This document shows, piece by piece, positions 24,962 through 34,573 of a stretch of DNA of 64,000 nt. The stretch is taken from NCBI GenBank assembly GCA_964516765.1, contig CAZEWZ010000003.1, forward strand, positions 62,001 to 126,000, given 5' to 3'. Made by a program: the position numbers and the translations under genes. The DNA is from CAZEWZ01 sp964516765. Its GTDB lineage: Bacteria > Bacteroidota > Bacteroidia > Flavobacteriales > UBA7430. Under the pieces are notes generated by a model, which was not told the origin of the DNA, ran no database searches, and saw nothing but the letters and a program-made list of their open reading frames with translations. How positions within the stretch are numbered: the first letter of the stretch is position 1; every line of letters starts with the position of its first letter.

Positions 24962-26725
24962 ATGACATCTATACGAAATATTGCAATTATTGCACATGTT
25001 GACCACGGAAAAACTACTTTGGTTGACAAGATTATTCATGAATGCCAAATTATGAATCCCAGAAAAGATTCTAGTGAACTCATATTAGATAACAATGATT
25101 TAGAGCGTGAAAGAGGAATTACGATTCTTTCAAAGAATGTGGCAGCAAATTATAAAGGTGTCAAAATTAATATCCTTGACACTCCTGGTCACGCAGATTT
25201 TGGAGGTGAAGTGGAGCGTGTTCTGAAAATGGCTGATGGAGTTCTGTTACTTGTTGATGCTTTTGAGGGGGCTATGCCCCAAACTAGATTTGTTCTCACT
25301 AAGGCGATTGCTCTTGGATTAAAACCTATCGTTGTTGTAAATAAAGTAGATAAAGAAAACTGTACACCTGATATTGTCCAGGAGCAAGTATTTGACTTGA
25401 TGTTTAATTTAGATGCTAGTGAAGACCAGCTTGATTTTGTAACTATTTATGGCTCTTCTAAAGAGGGATGGATGAGTACAGACTGGCAAAAACCAACCAA
25501 AGATATTGTCCCTTTATTAGATGCTGTGATTGAAAGTATTCCTGAAGCACCCTATAGACCTGGTACGCTTCAAATGCAAATTACTTCGTTAGATTTTTCA
25601 AGTTTTAAGGGTAGGATTGCCATTGGAAGAGTTTTCCGCGGTGATGTTGAAAAAGGAAAAGACTACATGCTGTGTAAGGACGGAGTAAATAAAAAAGTTA
25701 GAATCAAAGAACTCTTTGTTTTTGAAGGCCTCGGTAGAACTGAAGTTACTAAGGTCAGAAGTGGAGACCTTTGTGCAGTTATTGGTTTGGATGATTTTGA
25801 AATTGGAGACACTCTTTCTGATATTGATGCACCTGAGCCATTGTCAAGAATATCTGTTGATGAGCCTACGATGAGTATGTTGTTTACTATTAACAATTCT
25901 CCATTTTTCGGGAAAGAAGGCAAGTTTGTAACATCTAGACATTTAAGAGATCGATTATTTAAGGAAACCGAGAAAAATCTTGCCCTAAAAGTTGAGACAA
26001 CAGATTCAGAAGATAAGTTTAATGTTTACGGTAGAGGTATCCTTCACTTGTCTGTCCTTATTGAAACTATGAGAAGAGAAGGTTATGAGCTTCAGGTGGG
26101 AAAGCCACAGGTTATTGAAAAAGAAGTTGATGGAGTAAAATGCGAGCCATACGAGACTTTAGTTATAGATGTCCCTGAGCAGTTCTCAGGCAAGGCAATA
26201 GAATTGGTTACGCAAAGAAAGGGAGATCTTTTGGTTATGGAGCCTAAAGGCGATCTTCAGCATTTAGAATTTGATATTCCTTCTAGAGGATTGATAGGAT
26301 TAAGAAATAATATGCTGACTGGAACTTCAGGTCAAGCTATTATGACTCACAGATTTAGAGAGTTTTGCCCTTATAAGGGTGAAATTGTCTCCCGAACTAA
26401 AGGGTCACTTATTTCCATGGAAAAAGGCGCTTCCACAGGTTTCGCTATCAATAGGCTTCAGGATAGAGGTCGCTTTTTTGTTGAACCTACAGACATCATC
26501 TATAAAGGTCAGGTTGTTGGTGAGCATTCCAGAGATAATGATTTAGAAGTAAATCTTGTAAAAGGGAAGCAACTCACAAATATGAGAAAGTCAGGATCTG
26601 ATGATGCAATGAAAATTGCGCCAAAAGTTATTTTTTCACTAGAGGAATCTATGGAATATATTGGTAAAGACGAATATTTGGAGGTCACACCTCAGAGTTT
26701 GAGGATGAGGAAAATTAATTCGTAG
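24962..26725 (+). CDS. typA: Translational GTPase TypA/BipA
   Basis: 587 residues, slightly under the usual 600-610. BipA is an EF-G-like ribosome-associated GTPase that acts in ribosome assembly and stress adaptation. Seen: G1 AHVDHGKTTLVD (12-23), RERGITILSKN switch I, DTPGHADFGGEVER switch II, NKVDKEN for G4, and the C-terminal BipA-specific part with RGLIGLRNNMLTGTSGQ and KGASTGFAI. Intact. It has its own -7 box and terminator, so it is probably monocistronic. Confidence 0.97.
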   Translation: MTSIRNIAIIAHVDHGKTTLVDKIIHECQIMNPRKDSSELILDNNDLERERGITILSKNVAANYKGVKINILDTPGHADFGGEVERVLKMADGVLLLVDAFEGAMPQTRFVLTKAIALGLKPIVVVNKVDKENCTPDIVQEQVFDLMFNLDASEDQLDFVTIYGSSKEGWMSTDWQKPTKDIVPLLDAVIESIPEAPYRPGTLQMQITSLDFSSFKGRIAIGRVFRGDVEKGKDYMLCKDGVNKKVRIKELFVFEGLGRTEVTKVRSGDLCAVIGLDDFEIGDTLSDIDAPEPLSRISVDEPTMSMLFTINNSPFFGKEGKFVTSRHLRDRLFKETEKNLALKVETTDSEDKFNVYGRGILHLSVLIETMRREGYELQVGKPQVIEKEVDGVKCEPYETLVIDVPEQFSGKAIELVTQRKGDLLVMEPKGDLQHLEFDIPSRGLIGLRNNMLTGTSGQAIMTHRFREFCPYKGEIVSRTKGSLISMEKGASTGFAINRLQDRGRFFVEPTDIIYKGQVVGEHSRDNDLEVNLVKGKQLTNMRKSGSDDAMKIAPKVIFSLEESMEYIGKDEYLEVTPQSLRMRKINS

Positions 26726-26740
26726 ATCAATGAAATTAAT

Positions 26741-26773
26741 AAAATCGACCACTTTTAATGGTCGATTTTATTA
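26741..26773 (+). terminator. Rho-independent terminator after typA
   Basis: Perfect 11-bp stem (26741-26751 with 26759-26769), seven-base loop, ending in TTTTATT. Confidence 0.82.
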
Positions 26774-26791
26774 AATGTTTATTCTTGAAAT

Positions 26792-27997
26792 ATGAAAGTA
26801 GCAGTAATAGGTGGAGGAGCTGCAGGATTTTTCTCAGCATTTTCTTCTAAAGAACATCATCCAAATGCGGAGGTTTTTCTTTATGAAAAATCTGATAAAA
26901 TTCTTTCAAAAGTGAAAATATCAGGAGGAGGAAGGTGCAATGTAACACATGCTTGTTTTCAACCCTCTGCGCTATCAAAATTCTACCCCAGAGGCGCCAA
27001 GTCACTAAAAAAGGCATTTATAGTTTTTCAACCCAAGGACACAATTAAATGGTTTTCTGATAGAGGCGTGGCATTAAAAACGGAATCGGATAATAGAATA
27101 TTTCCTATTTCTAACAATTCTCAAACTATTGTGGATTGCTTTTTAAGAGAGCTTCAAATTAAAAAAATTGAACTAATTAAGAATGCTAGAATTCTTGAGA
27201 TAATTCCTAATATTAATGGTTATTATCTGTGTTTTAAAAATCACAAAATACTTTTTGATAAGGTGATTATTGCTTCTGGAGGAAGCGCGAAATCTAGAGG
27301 GTTTGATTGGTTGAAAAATTTAGGACACCACATTATTGCGCCTATTCCATCCTTATTTACTTTTAATATGCCAAATGAATCGATTACGAGACTTATGGGA
27401 GTAGTTGTTGATAATGCAACGGTTCGCATTCAGGGAACCAAACTTGAATATCAAGGGCCTGTATTGATTACGCATTGGGGAATGAGTGGCCCAGGTATTT
27501 TAAAGTTATCCTCGTGGGGGGCAAGATTTTTACATGATAGAAATTACGAATGTAATATTCAGATTAATTGGATTTCAATAAAAAATGAACAGGATGTTTT
27601 TCATCTTTTTTCAGAAATGTTTGATTCATTCAAGCGAAAAAAAATGGCGAATGCAAACCCTTTTTCTTTACCCAGTCGTATTTGGCTTTATTTTCTAGAT
27701 CGATTGCAAATTTCCCCAAACTCTATTTGGTTAGATTTATCTAAGAAAAACCTTAATAGATTGATTAACATATTGTTAAATGATGTTTACGTAGTTTCAG
27801 GAAAAACCACTTTTAAAGAAGAGTTTGTAATATGTGGAGGAGTATCTATGGACGATGTCCGCGTGAATACAATGGAAAGTAAAGTTTGCCCGAATATTTA
27901 TTTTGCTGGAGAAGTTCTGAATATAGACGGAATTACTGGTGGATTTAATTTTCAATCTGCCTGGACCACAGGATTTATAGCTGGAAAACTAGAGTAA
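26792..27997 (+). CDS. BaiN/YhiN (HI0933)-type FAD-dependent oxidoreductase
   Basis: 401 residues, cytoplasmic. Seen: the N-terminal dinucleotide-binding loop GGGAAGFFSA (7-16), KISGGGRCNVTHA typical of the HI0933/YhiN family, SGGSAKSRGFDWLKNLGH, and the C-terminal FAD-contact CGGVSMDDV...GEVLNIDGITGGFNFQSAWTTG. Family knowledge: flavoproteins of uncertain physiological substrate. BaiN relatives act in bile-acid dehydroxylation in gut bacteria, which is not implied here. It lies between typA's terminator and the THUMP methyltransferase gene. Confidence 0.9.
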   Translation: MKVAVIGGGAAGFFSAFSSKEHHPNAEVFLYEKSDKILSKVKISGGGRCNVTHACFQPSALSKFYPRGAKSLKKAFIVFQPKDTIKWFSDRGVALKTESDNRIFPISNNSQTIVDCFLRELQIKKIELIKNARILEIIPNINGYYLCFKNHKILFDKVIIASGGSAKSRGFDWLKNLGHHIIAPIPSLFTFNMPNESITRLMGVVVDNATVRIQGTKLEYQGPVLITHWGMSGPGILKLSSWGARFLHDRNYECNIQINWISIKNEQDVFHLFSEMFDSFKRKKMANANPFSLPSRIWLYFLDRLQISPNSIWLDLSKKNLNRLINILLNDVYVVSGKTTFKEEFVICGGVSMDDVRVNTMESKVCPNIYFAGEVLNIDGITGGFNFQSAWTTGFIAGKLE

Positions 27998-28053
27998 ATT
28001 ATTCAGGGGTCACAGTTATATACTACCCTTTTTTATAAGCTCATTGAAATAGG

Positions 28054-28061
28054 TATATTTG
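28054..28061 (+). promoter_or_regulatory. -7 box TATATTTG for THUMP methyltransferase gene
   Basis: A perfect TAnnTTTG. Its last three bases form an in-frame TTG that could be mistaken for a start codon. Because that TTG is inside the promoter, translation must begin further on, at ATG 28080, 28086 or 28125. Confidence 0.6.
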
Positions 28062-28079
28062 AACTCATTTAAATGGTTT

Positions 28080-29264
28080 ATGGGCATGCCAAATAATAAC
28101 AAAAAACAGAGTGATAATTTTGAAATGATTGCAAAGACCTATCATGGACTGGAAGATATTCTTGCTAAAGAGCTCCTAAAATTAGGAGCAAAAAATATTC
28201 AAACCCTTCGTCGTGCAGTCAAATTTAAAGGAGATTTAGGTTTTATGTATAAAGCTAATTTATCTCTTAGAACAGCAGTGCGAATTATAAAACCCATCAA
28301 GACTTTTGTAGTCAGAAATGATGAAGAACTTTATAAAGAACTTCGAAATATTGATTGGGAAGAGTATATGACAATTGATGACAAGTTTGCAGTTGATTCC
28401 TTTGTTAATTCTCCTCATTTTAATCATTCATTGTATGTTGCATTGAAAACTAAAGATGCCGTTGTGGATCAGTTCAGAGATAAGTGTGGAATGAGGCCTG
28501 ATGTAGATCTTGACCATCCCAATCTGAGAATTAATATTCATATAAATAAGGAAACTTGTACCGTATCCTTAGATAGCTCAGGGAAATCATTACATAAAAG
28601 AGGTTATCGTATAGAAACCAATGATGCTCCTATATCTGAGGCTCTCGCTGCTGGACTTATTCTACTTAGTGGTTGGGATAAAAAATCAATTTTCGTAGAC
28701 GGAATGTGTGGTTCAGGTACTTTTTTAATTGAGGCCGCCATGATTTCTTCAAATATTCCAGCAAATATAAATAGGGCTCATTTTTCTTTCCAGGATTGGC
28801 CAGATTTCGACGAAGATCTGTGGACATTAATTAGGGAAAGTCAATTGAAACGTTCAAAGGACTGTTTTGGGAAGATTATTGGGTACGATTTAGATCCGCA
28901 TACGGTAGAATCCGCCAAGAAGAATATTGAAAATGCAGGATTAAATGAATATATTGACATTTATTGTGCTAATTTTTTTGACACTCACAAGCCAGAAGGT
29001 CCTACTCATTTAGTGTTCAACCCCCCCTATGGTGTTAGACTTCAGGGAGATATACCTCAAATGTATGAATCAATTGGTAATACTTTAAAGAAGAATTATT
29101 CTGGTGCTGAAGCTTGGTTTCTAAGCTCCCACATGGAAGGTTTAAAACATGTTGGTCTTAGATCTTCAAGAAAGATCGAGATTTATCAAGCAAAGTTAGA
29201 ATGTAGGTTTGTCAAGTATGAAATGTATAATGGCTCTAAGAAACTGATAAAAAAAGACCTTTGA
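28080..29264 (+). CDS. THUMP-domain class I RNA methyltransferase (RlmL N-terminal/YpsC-like)
   Basis: 394 residues from ATG 28080. The alternatives 28086 and 28125 (the latter giving MIAKTYHGLEDILAKEL) are also plausible, and the upstream TTG at 28059 is rejected because it lies in the -7 box. Domains: THUMP (about 40-150), then a Rossmann methyltransferase with VDGMCGSGTFLIEAAM as SAM loop, IGYDLDPH, and the catalytic NPPYGVRL. Family role: N2-methylation of a guanosine in 23S rRNA (G2445-type) by comparison with the N-terminal half of RlmL. The exact position is unproven here. The stop overlaps the TTG start of priA by four bases. Confidence 0.88.
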   Translation: MGMPNNNKKQSDNFEMIAKTYHGLEDILAKELLKLGAKNIQTLRRAVKFKGDLGFMYKANLSLRTAVRIIKPIKTFVVRNDEELYKELRNIDWEEYMTIDDKFAVDSFVNSPHFNHSLYVALKTKDAVVDQFRDKCGMRPDVDLDHPNLRINIHINKETCTVSLDSSGKSLHKRGYRIETNDAPISEALAAGLILLSGWDKKSIFVDGMCGSGTFLIEAAMISSNIPANINRAHFSFQDWPDFDEDLWTLIRESQLKRSKDCFGKIIGYDLDPHTVESAKKNIENAGLNEYIDIYCANFFDTHKPEGPTHLVFNPPYGVRLQGDIPQMYESIGNTLKKNYSGAEAWFLSSHMEGLKHVGLRSSRKIEIYQAKLECRFVKYEMYNGSKKLIKKDL

Positions 29265-31702
29265 TTTTCCTTGAACCATGCTATATTGATGTTATTCTTC
29301 CTCTACCGATAAATCAAAAGTTTACTTATCAAATAACGAAGGAATACTTTTCTAAAATTCAAGTAGGTTGTCGGGTTGCAGTTCCATTTGGTCGAACAAA
29401 AGTGTATGCAGGAATCGTTTCCAATTTTCATTGTATCGAGCCCGAATATGAAGTAAAGTATGTTCTCGAAGTTTTAGATGAGACTCCCATAGTTTCTTCC
29501 TCACATATTAATTTTTGGCAATGGATGGCTGATTACTACATGTGTTCTCTGGGGGAAGTTTTTAATGCTGCTTTACCTTCCACCTTTAAGCTAGCTAACG
29601 AAACTTTTGTGGTTCTTCATTCTGAATGGAATGAAGACAGTTCTAAACTGAACGATAATGAATATTTAATCGTTGAAGCTATTCAAATTCATAAGCGTCT
29701 GAAAATTCAGGAAATTGCACAGATTTTAGAAAGGAAATCGGTATTACCACTAATCAAAATGATGCAGGAACGCAAGATTATTGAAATTGAGTCTGAAGTT
29801 TATGAACGCTTTAATCCCAAAATGTCAAAAATTATTCGTCTTTCATCAGAATTAACTCCCCAGTCTGCTCGCAGTCTATTGAGTACTTTTAGACATTCAC
29901 CTAAGCAAGCATCTTTTTTAGAATATTTTTTGACAGAAAGAGTTCCTGAGGTTCCAATTCATAAATTTTGTAAGGAAAATGGATTAAAGACTTCCTACGC
30001 TAAAGGTTTAGTAAACAAAGGAATAATTCAAATTGAGGAGGTGGAAGTTAACCGATTAAAGAAAGAATTAGTATTGTCCGATCCATTGGTTGATTTAAAT
30101 CCTGAACAAGTCGAGGTATTGAAAAACCTTCGAGCATCAAAAAAGGGAGTTAATCTTCTTCATGGAGTCACATCAAGTGGTAAAACAGAAGTCTACATCC
30201 ATTTAATGAAAGACTACATCGATTTGGGAAAGCAGATTCTTTTATTGGTTCCTGAGATAGCTCTTACTATTCAACTAGTAAACAGATTAAAGCTCGCTTT
30301 TGGTGACCAAGTAGGTGTATATCATTCCCGATTTGGAATTAATGAGAGATCAGAACTTTGGCGAGATGTAAAAAGTAATCTCCGATTTCCAATTATTGTG
30401 GGAACCCGATCTTCTGTTTTTTTACCTTTTGATAAGCTAGGACTTATCATTGTTGATGAAGAGCATGAAAGTTCATTCAAACAACAAGATCCTGCTCCCA
30501 GATATAATGCTAGAGATGTCGCAGTTGCGTTGGGTAATTATTATAAGGCTAAAGTATTATTAGGGTCTGCAACTCCTTCTATAGAAACATCCTTTAATGT
30601 TTATAATGAGAAATACGGGATTTATTCCTTGAAAACTAGATTTGGAGGATTCAGTTTCCCAGAGATGACCTTGGTAGATATTTCATACGAGCACAAGAGA
30701 AAACGTATGAATGGTCATTTTTCTGAACAACTTCTTGTTTCTATTCAAGATACTTTTGATCGAGGTGAACAAGTTCTTTTATTTCAGAATCGACGGGGTT
30801 TTGCCCCTCAACAAGAATGTCAGTCTTGTGGACATGTTTCTCACTGTAAACATTGTGATGTGAGTTTGACTTTTCATAAAAAAAGCAATCGTCTACGTTG
30901 TCACTATTGTGGTTATGCAGAACCTAACTCTCCAAACTGTAAGTCTTGTAAAAAACCAGCTCTTAAGATGAAAGGGTTTGGAACAGAAAAGATTGAAGAT
31001 GAATTACAGCAGATATTTCCAGATCGCCTGATTCAGCGAATGGATCTAGACACCACTAGAAATAAAGGAGCTTATGAGAAATTACTGAATAGATTTGAAG
31101 ACCATGAGATTGATGTACTTGTTGGTACTCAAATGATTTCAAAGGGATTAGATTTCTCTAATGTAGGTTTAGTTGGCGTTCTCAATGCAGATCAAATGTT
31201 AAATTTTCCAAATTTCAGAGCCTTTGAAAGAGCTTTTCAGATGCTTTGTCAGATTTCTGGTCGAGCCGGTAGAAAAAAGTCTGGAAGTCGAGTCCTCATT
31301 CAAACTTTTCAAGTTGATCATGATATTTTAAAATGGGTTAAGGGCCATAATTATAAGGATTTACTTGTGTCCCAACTTCAAGAACGTCAAGCTTTTAGAT
31401 ACCCCCCTTATTTTAGATTAATTCATATTACTGTTCGTCATCGAAATCGCTATTCAACCGATCAAGCCTCTCAATTGTTAGCCTCTTCTCTCAGAACTGT
31501 TTTTGAACATAGAGTGCTGGGACCGGAATATCCTTCTTTTGAGAGGCTAAAGGGATTTTATCAAAAGCAAATTTTGATCAAGTTAGAACGTGACCTTTCC
31601 TATTCTGATGCAAAGAATAGGCTTAATAAATTTGTGAATAATTTGAAATCTAATGTATTATTCAAAGGGGTTCATATTCGATTAGACATCGATCCATACT
31701 AA
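29261..31702 (+). CDS. priA: Primosomal protein N' (replication restart helicase)
   Basis: 813 residues. Begins at TTG 29261, overlapping the previous stop in TTGA. No in-frame ATG exists before the conserved YIDVILPLPINQKFTY, so the TTG start is forced. PriA reloads the replisome at collapsed forks. Seen: DNA-binding domain (about 1-100), Walker A GVTSSGKTEVY, DEEH Walker B, zinc ligands in CQSCGHVSHCKHCD, CHYCG and CKSC, and helicase motifs GTQMISKGLDF and QISGRAGR. Intact. Translational coupling with an RNA methyltransferase is simply operon packing. Confidence 0.95.
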   Translation: MIFLEPCYIDVILPLPINQKFTYQITKEYFSKIQVGCRVAVPFGRTKVYAGIVSNFHCIEPEYEVKYVLEVLDETPIVSSSHINFWQWMADYYMCSLGEVFNAALPSTFKLANETFVVLHSEWNEDSSKLNDNEYLIVEAIQIHKRLKIQEIAQILERKSVLPLIKMMQERKIIEIESEVYERFNPKMSKIIRLSSELTPQSARSLLSTFRHSPKQASFLEYFLTERVPEVPIHKFCKENGLKTSYAKGLVNKGIIQIEEVEVNRLKKELVLSDPLVDLNPEQVEVLKNLRASKKGVNLLHGVTSSGKTEVYIHLMKDYIDLGKQILLLVPEIALTIQLVNRLKLAFGDQVGVYHSRFGINERSELWRDVKSNLRFPIIVGTRSSVFLPFDKLGLIIVDEEHESSFKQQDPAPRYNARDVAVALGNYYKAKVLLGSATPSIETSFNVYNEKYGIYSLKTRFGGFSFPEMTLVDISYEHKRKRMNGHFSEQLLVSIQDTFDRGEQVLLFQNRRGFAPQQECQSCGHVSHCKHCDVSLTFHKKSNRLRCHYCGYAEPNSPNCKSCKKPALKMKGFGTEKIEDELQQIFPDRLIQRMDLDTTRNKGAYEKLLNRFEDHEIDVLVGTQMISKGLDFSNVGLVGVLNADQMLNFPNFRAFERAFQMLCQISGRAGRKKSGSRVLIQTFQVDHDILKWVKGHNYKDLLVSQLQERQAFRYPPYFRLIHITVRHRNRYSTDQASQLLASSLRTVFEHRVLGPEYPSFERLKGFYQKQILIKLERDLSYSDAKNRLNKFVNNLKSNVLFKGVHIRLDIDPY

Positions 31703-31827
31703 TTGTAAATAGATCCTTTAAAATCTTTTTTTAATTTAAATTTAGTCAAATTAATATTACATATTATTTTAAATAATTAGTAATTTTGTGAAAAATTATC
31801 TTGTACAATTCGCTTAAATTTAAAAAA
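31703..31827 (+). promoter_or_regulatory. Intergenic region with perfect -7 box TAATTTTG at 31781-31788
   Basis: AT-rich stretch after priA. The only recognisable element is TAATTTTG at 31781-31788, 39 bases upstream of ATG 31828. It indicates that the small locus downstream is or was transcribed. Confidence 0.45.
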
Positions 31828-31999
31828 ATGAATTTAAATCATATTATTCAAAACCGAAGAAATTGTCTCATGTTTATGGGCTGTTCAAAGCATACTTCTT
31901 ACTGCTCATGAAAATAATTTTCCGGTTCAAGGGATTACAGAATTAAGGACTTATGATGACCAAATGAAAACTTTTGTAGGTTTTGATTCTAAAGACTAA
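31828..31999 (+). pseudogene. Small protein gene interrupted by a single-base frameshift
   Basis: From ATG 31828 the frame reads MNLNHIIQNRR and ends at TGA 31911 after 27 residues. The +1 frame is open over the same stretch to TAA 31999 and reads protein-like (EEIVSCLWAVQ, ILLTAHENNFPVQ, MKTFVGFDSKD) but has no start codon of its own. Removing one A from the AAAA run around 31851-31854 joins the two into a protein of about 56 residues. So this is either a recent pseudogene, a sequencing or assembly error, or a frameshifting signal. I do not recognise the family. The sequence from 32000 to 32088 shows nothing further. Confidence 0.4.
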
Positions 32000-32088
32000 G
32001 TATTGGTTTCTTCTTTATCTAGGTAAATCTGATTTATCTTATAATAAACGTATACGACTTTCAAGTGCTGAGTAAAACACAATTGAAA

Positions 32089-32096
32089 TAATTTCG
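32089..32096 (+). promoter_or_regulatory. Near-consensus -7 box TAATTTCG, four bases before ATG
   Basis: One mismatch from TAnnTTTG, followed by AATA and the ATG at 32101. If used, the mRNA would be leaderless. Confidence 0.35.
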
Positions 32097-32100
32097 AATA

Positions 32101-33078
32101 ATGATTAAAATACTAGTTACAGGAGCTACGGGTTTTGCAGGTGGAAATATACTTTGTTATTTAGCTGATAAGTATAGTCCCACCGAAGTTATTGGTTCAG
32201 GACGAAATAAAGAAAAAGCGAAAGAATTAATTGCCCAAGGGTATTCTATTCTAGTTGGTGATCTATTAGATATTGATTTTGTTAGAGACATGCTTTCAGG
32301 TTTTGATGTCATTGTCCATTGTGCGGCTAAGTCATCAATTTGGGGTTCCTATGACTCTTTTTATAAAGCAAATGTGCTTGCGACCAAAAATCTCTTAGAA
32401 GTTGTCCCTCAAGGAAAACAAATTATCTATATATCTACTGCTAATATTTATTTTGATTACTCACATAGGTTATATATAACTGAGAAAGAACATCGTCCAA
32501 ACGCCTATAGCAATCACTATGCGAATACCAAATACGAGGCCGAGCGCATGGTTCTTGAAAGCTCCGGTTTATTTTCTGTTGCCCTTCGTCCAAGAGCGAT
32601 TATAGGAGTTGGAGATACTGTTGTTTTCCCTAGGCTTATAAAGACTTATAAAGATGGCAAGTTGCGTTTGATTGGTAAGGGCGACAATATTATTGATTTT
32701 ACCTCTATAAATAATCTATGCCATGCCGTAAATTTGTGTATTGAAAACAAAGAAAAAGCCCACGCCGAGATGTTTAATGTTACGAATGGAGATACGATTA
32801 AACTTTGGGATCAGATAATACTGATTTTATCTCAATTTGGCCTTGAATCGGATTTAAAATCGGTGCCTTATTCATTAGCTTATATTGTGGCTCGGTTTAA
32901 TGAAATCATAGCTCGAGATGATGATCCAGAACCCAGTATAAGTGTTTATGGATTAGCGGTATTAAAATATTCTGTAACTTTGAGTATCGAAAAAATATGT
33001 AATCAGTTAGGCTATACTCCTGTTGAAAGTTCTACTGAGACAGTAGCTAATTTTGTTGAATGGTACAAAAATAGATAA
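32101..33078 (+). CDS. NAD(P)-dependent epimerase/dehydratase (extended SDR)
   Basis: 325 residues. Seen: Rossmann loop TGATGFAGG (7-15), the DLLD adenine-ring aspartate, and the catalytic S112 with Y140-x-x-x-K144 (YANTKYEAE). The C-terminal half has the 3-beta-HSD-like pattern (LRPRAIIGVGDTVVFPRL, DFTSINNLCHAVNLC). Extended SDRs act on nucleotide sugars, sterols or other alcohols. This branch looks closer to 3-beta-hydroxysteroid dehydrogenase-like proteins, but the substrate is unknown. Single gene on the plus strand, ending eight bases before the convergent RluA-type gene. Confidence 0.85.
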   Translation: MIKILVTGATGFAGGNILCYLADKYSPTEVIGSGRNKEKAKELIAQGYSILVGDLLDIDFVRDMLSGFDVIVHCAAKSSIWGSYDSFYKANVLATKNLLEVVPQGKQIIYISTANIYFDYSHRLYITEKEHRPNAYSNHYANTKYEAERMVLESSGLFSVALRPRAIIGVGDTVVFPRLIKTYKDGKLRLIGKGDNIIDFTSINNLCHAVNLCIENKEKAHAEMFNVTNGDTIKLWDQIILILSQFGLESDLKSVPYSLAYIVARFNEIIARDDDPEPSISVYGLAVLKYSVTLSIEKICNQLGYTPVESSTETVANFVEWYKNR

Positions 33079-33085
33079 TCGATTG

Positions 33086-33754
33086 TTAATTACATGCGTC
33101 CCATATATTGTTTTTCGGTGCAGGTGCAATTATCTTAATCGATTTTTTACTAACGGGATGTATGAAGTTCATTCCTCTGGCATGAAGGCATATGGATGCA
33201 TCCTTATTGGATCGCTTTGCCCCGTATTTTAAATCACCTTTAATAATTGATTTGCTATGTGATAATTGTACTCTAATTTGATGGTGTCTTCCCGTTACGG
33301 GTTTTACTTCAAGCAGAGTGTATCGGTCTAGTTTTTTTAGGGTTTTATAATGTAAGACAGAAAATATTGCACGGTCGAAGGGTTTTACAAAAGCCTGAGA
33401 TTTATTTGTTTTCTCATTTTTAATGAGGTAATGCTCTAGTTTTCCAAATTTGTTTGCAGGTGGATTTTCAACGATTGCCCAATAGGTTTTTTGAATGGTT
33501 TTATTTCTAAACAGTTCATTCATTCTGCGAAGTGCTTTGCTAGTCTTAGCGAACAATACTAGGCCACTTACTGGTCTGTCTAATCGGTGGATTACACCAC
33601 AAAATATATTTCCTGGCTTTTTGTATCTTGTTCGCAAATAATCTTTGACCATTTCAGGCAAGGGAGTATCTCCTGTTTTATCTCCTTGGACAAGGTCTCC
33701 CGACTTTTTGTTCACTGCAATAATGTGATTGTCTTCGTAAAGAATCTCAATCAT
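33086..33754 (-). CDS. RluA-family RNA pseudouridine synthase without S4 domain
   Basis: 222 residues. Seen: the catalytic HRLDRPVSG with D59, then KTYWAIVENPP and the HQIRVQLSH motif near residue 165. The protein starts directly with the catalytic domain, so it resembles the short RluA/TruC-like class. The RNA target (23S rRNA or tRNA) cannot be assigned. Its ATG overlaps the panB stop by one base (TAATG on the minus strand), so it is translationally coupled to panB, though unrelated metabolically. Confidence 0.92.
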   Translation of the reverse strand: MIEILYEDNHIIAVNKKSGDLVQGDKTGDTPLPEMVKDYLRTRYKKPGNIFCGVIHRLDRPVSGLVLFAKTSKALRRMNELFRNKTIQKTYWAIVENPPANKFGKLEHYLIKNEKTNKSQAFVKPFDRAIFSVLHYKTLKKLDRYTLLEVKPVTGRHHQIRVQLSHSKSIIKGDLKYGAKRSNKDASICLHARGMNFIHPVSKKSIKIIAPAPKNNIWDACN

Positions 33755-34572
33755 TAATATTGTTCATTTTCGTTGGGGAAATTTCTCATCTTCACATCAT
33801 TTACATACCCCTTTATAGCTGCTGTTATTTCGTCAAATAGAGAAAGGTATCTTCTCAAAAATCGAGGACTGAATTCGTGGGTCATTCCAAGCATATCATG
33901 AGTCACCAATACTTGACCATCTACATTACCCCCCGCTCCAATTCCGATTACAGGGATTTGAATTGATTCTGCAACTTTTTGTGCTAATTCAGCTGGCACT
34001 TTCTCAAGTACTAGTGCAAAACATCCAGTTTTTTCAAGAAGTTTTGCGTCAGATATAAGTTTTTTTGCTTCATGTTCTTTCTTTGCTCTAACAGAATATG
34101 TACCAAATTTATAAATAGATTGGGGTGTTAATCCCAAATGACCCATCACTGGGATTCCAGCAGTGAGAATTCGCTCTACAGACTCAATTATTTCCGCACC
34201 ACCTTCGAGTTTGATTGAATGTCCTCCAGACTCTTTCATTACTTTAATAGCTGAATTTAGAGCCTCAATTGAGTTACCTTGATAGGTTCCAAAAGGAAGG
34301 TCTACCACAACTAAAGCCCGATCTACCGCACGGACCACAGAAGAAGCATGATATATCATTTGGTCTAAAGTAATGGGTAGAGTAGTCTCGTGACCAGCCA
34401 TCACATTCGAAGCAGAGTCGCCAACTAATATAATGTCAATTCCAGCAGAGTCTACCATTTTAGCCATTGTGAAATCATATGCTGTAAGCATGGAAATCAT
34501 TTCTCCATTGCGCTTCATTTCTTGAAGCACATTGGTTGTTATTTTTTTAAAATCTTTTTTTTGTACCGACAT
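33754..34572 (-). CDS. panB: 3-methyl-2-oxobutanoate hydroxymethyltransferase
   Basis: 272 residues from ATG 34572, which begins one base after the stop of the upstream gene. An ATG at 34584 would overlap it and add four residues, so I prefer 34572. The enzyme makes ketopantoate from 2-oxoisovalerate and methylene-tetrahydrofolate, the first step to pantothenate and CoA. Seen: MLTAYDFTMAKMVD, VGDSASNVMAGHETT (metal and substrate site), KLEGG, GHLGLTPQS and VIGIGAGG with the catalytic glutamate in LEKVP. Full length. It is the middle gene of a three-gene operon. Confidence 0.95.
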   Translation of the reverse strand: MSVQKKDFKKITTNVLQEMKRNGEMISMLTAYDFTMAKMVDSAGIDIILVGDSASNVMAGHETTLPITLDQMIYHASSVVRAVDRALVVVDLPFGTYQGNSIEALNSAIKVMKESGGHSIKLEGGAEIIESVERILTAGIPVMGHLGLTPQSIYKFGTYSVRAKKEHEAKKLISDAKLLEKTGCFALVLEKVPAELAQKVAESIQIPVIGIGAGGNVDGQVLVTHDMLGMTHEFSPRFLRRYLSLFDEITAAIKGYVNDVKMRNFPNENEQY

Positions 34573-34573
34573 A

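Noticed and set aside
28059..28079. TTG start for the THUMP methyltransferase
   Set aside because: The TTG is the last part of a perfect -7 box, so it cannot be within the mRNA.
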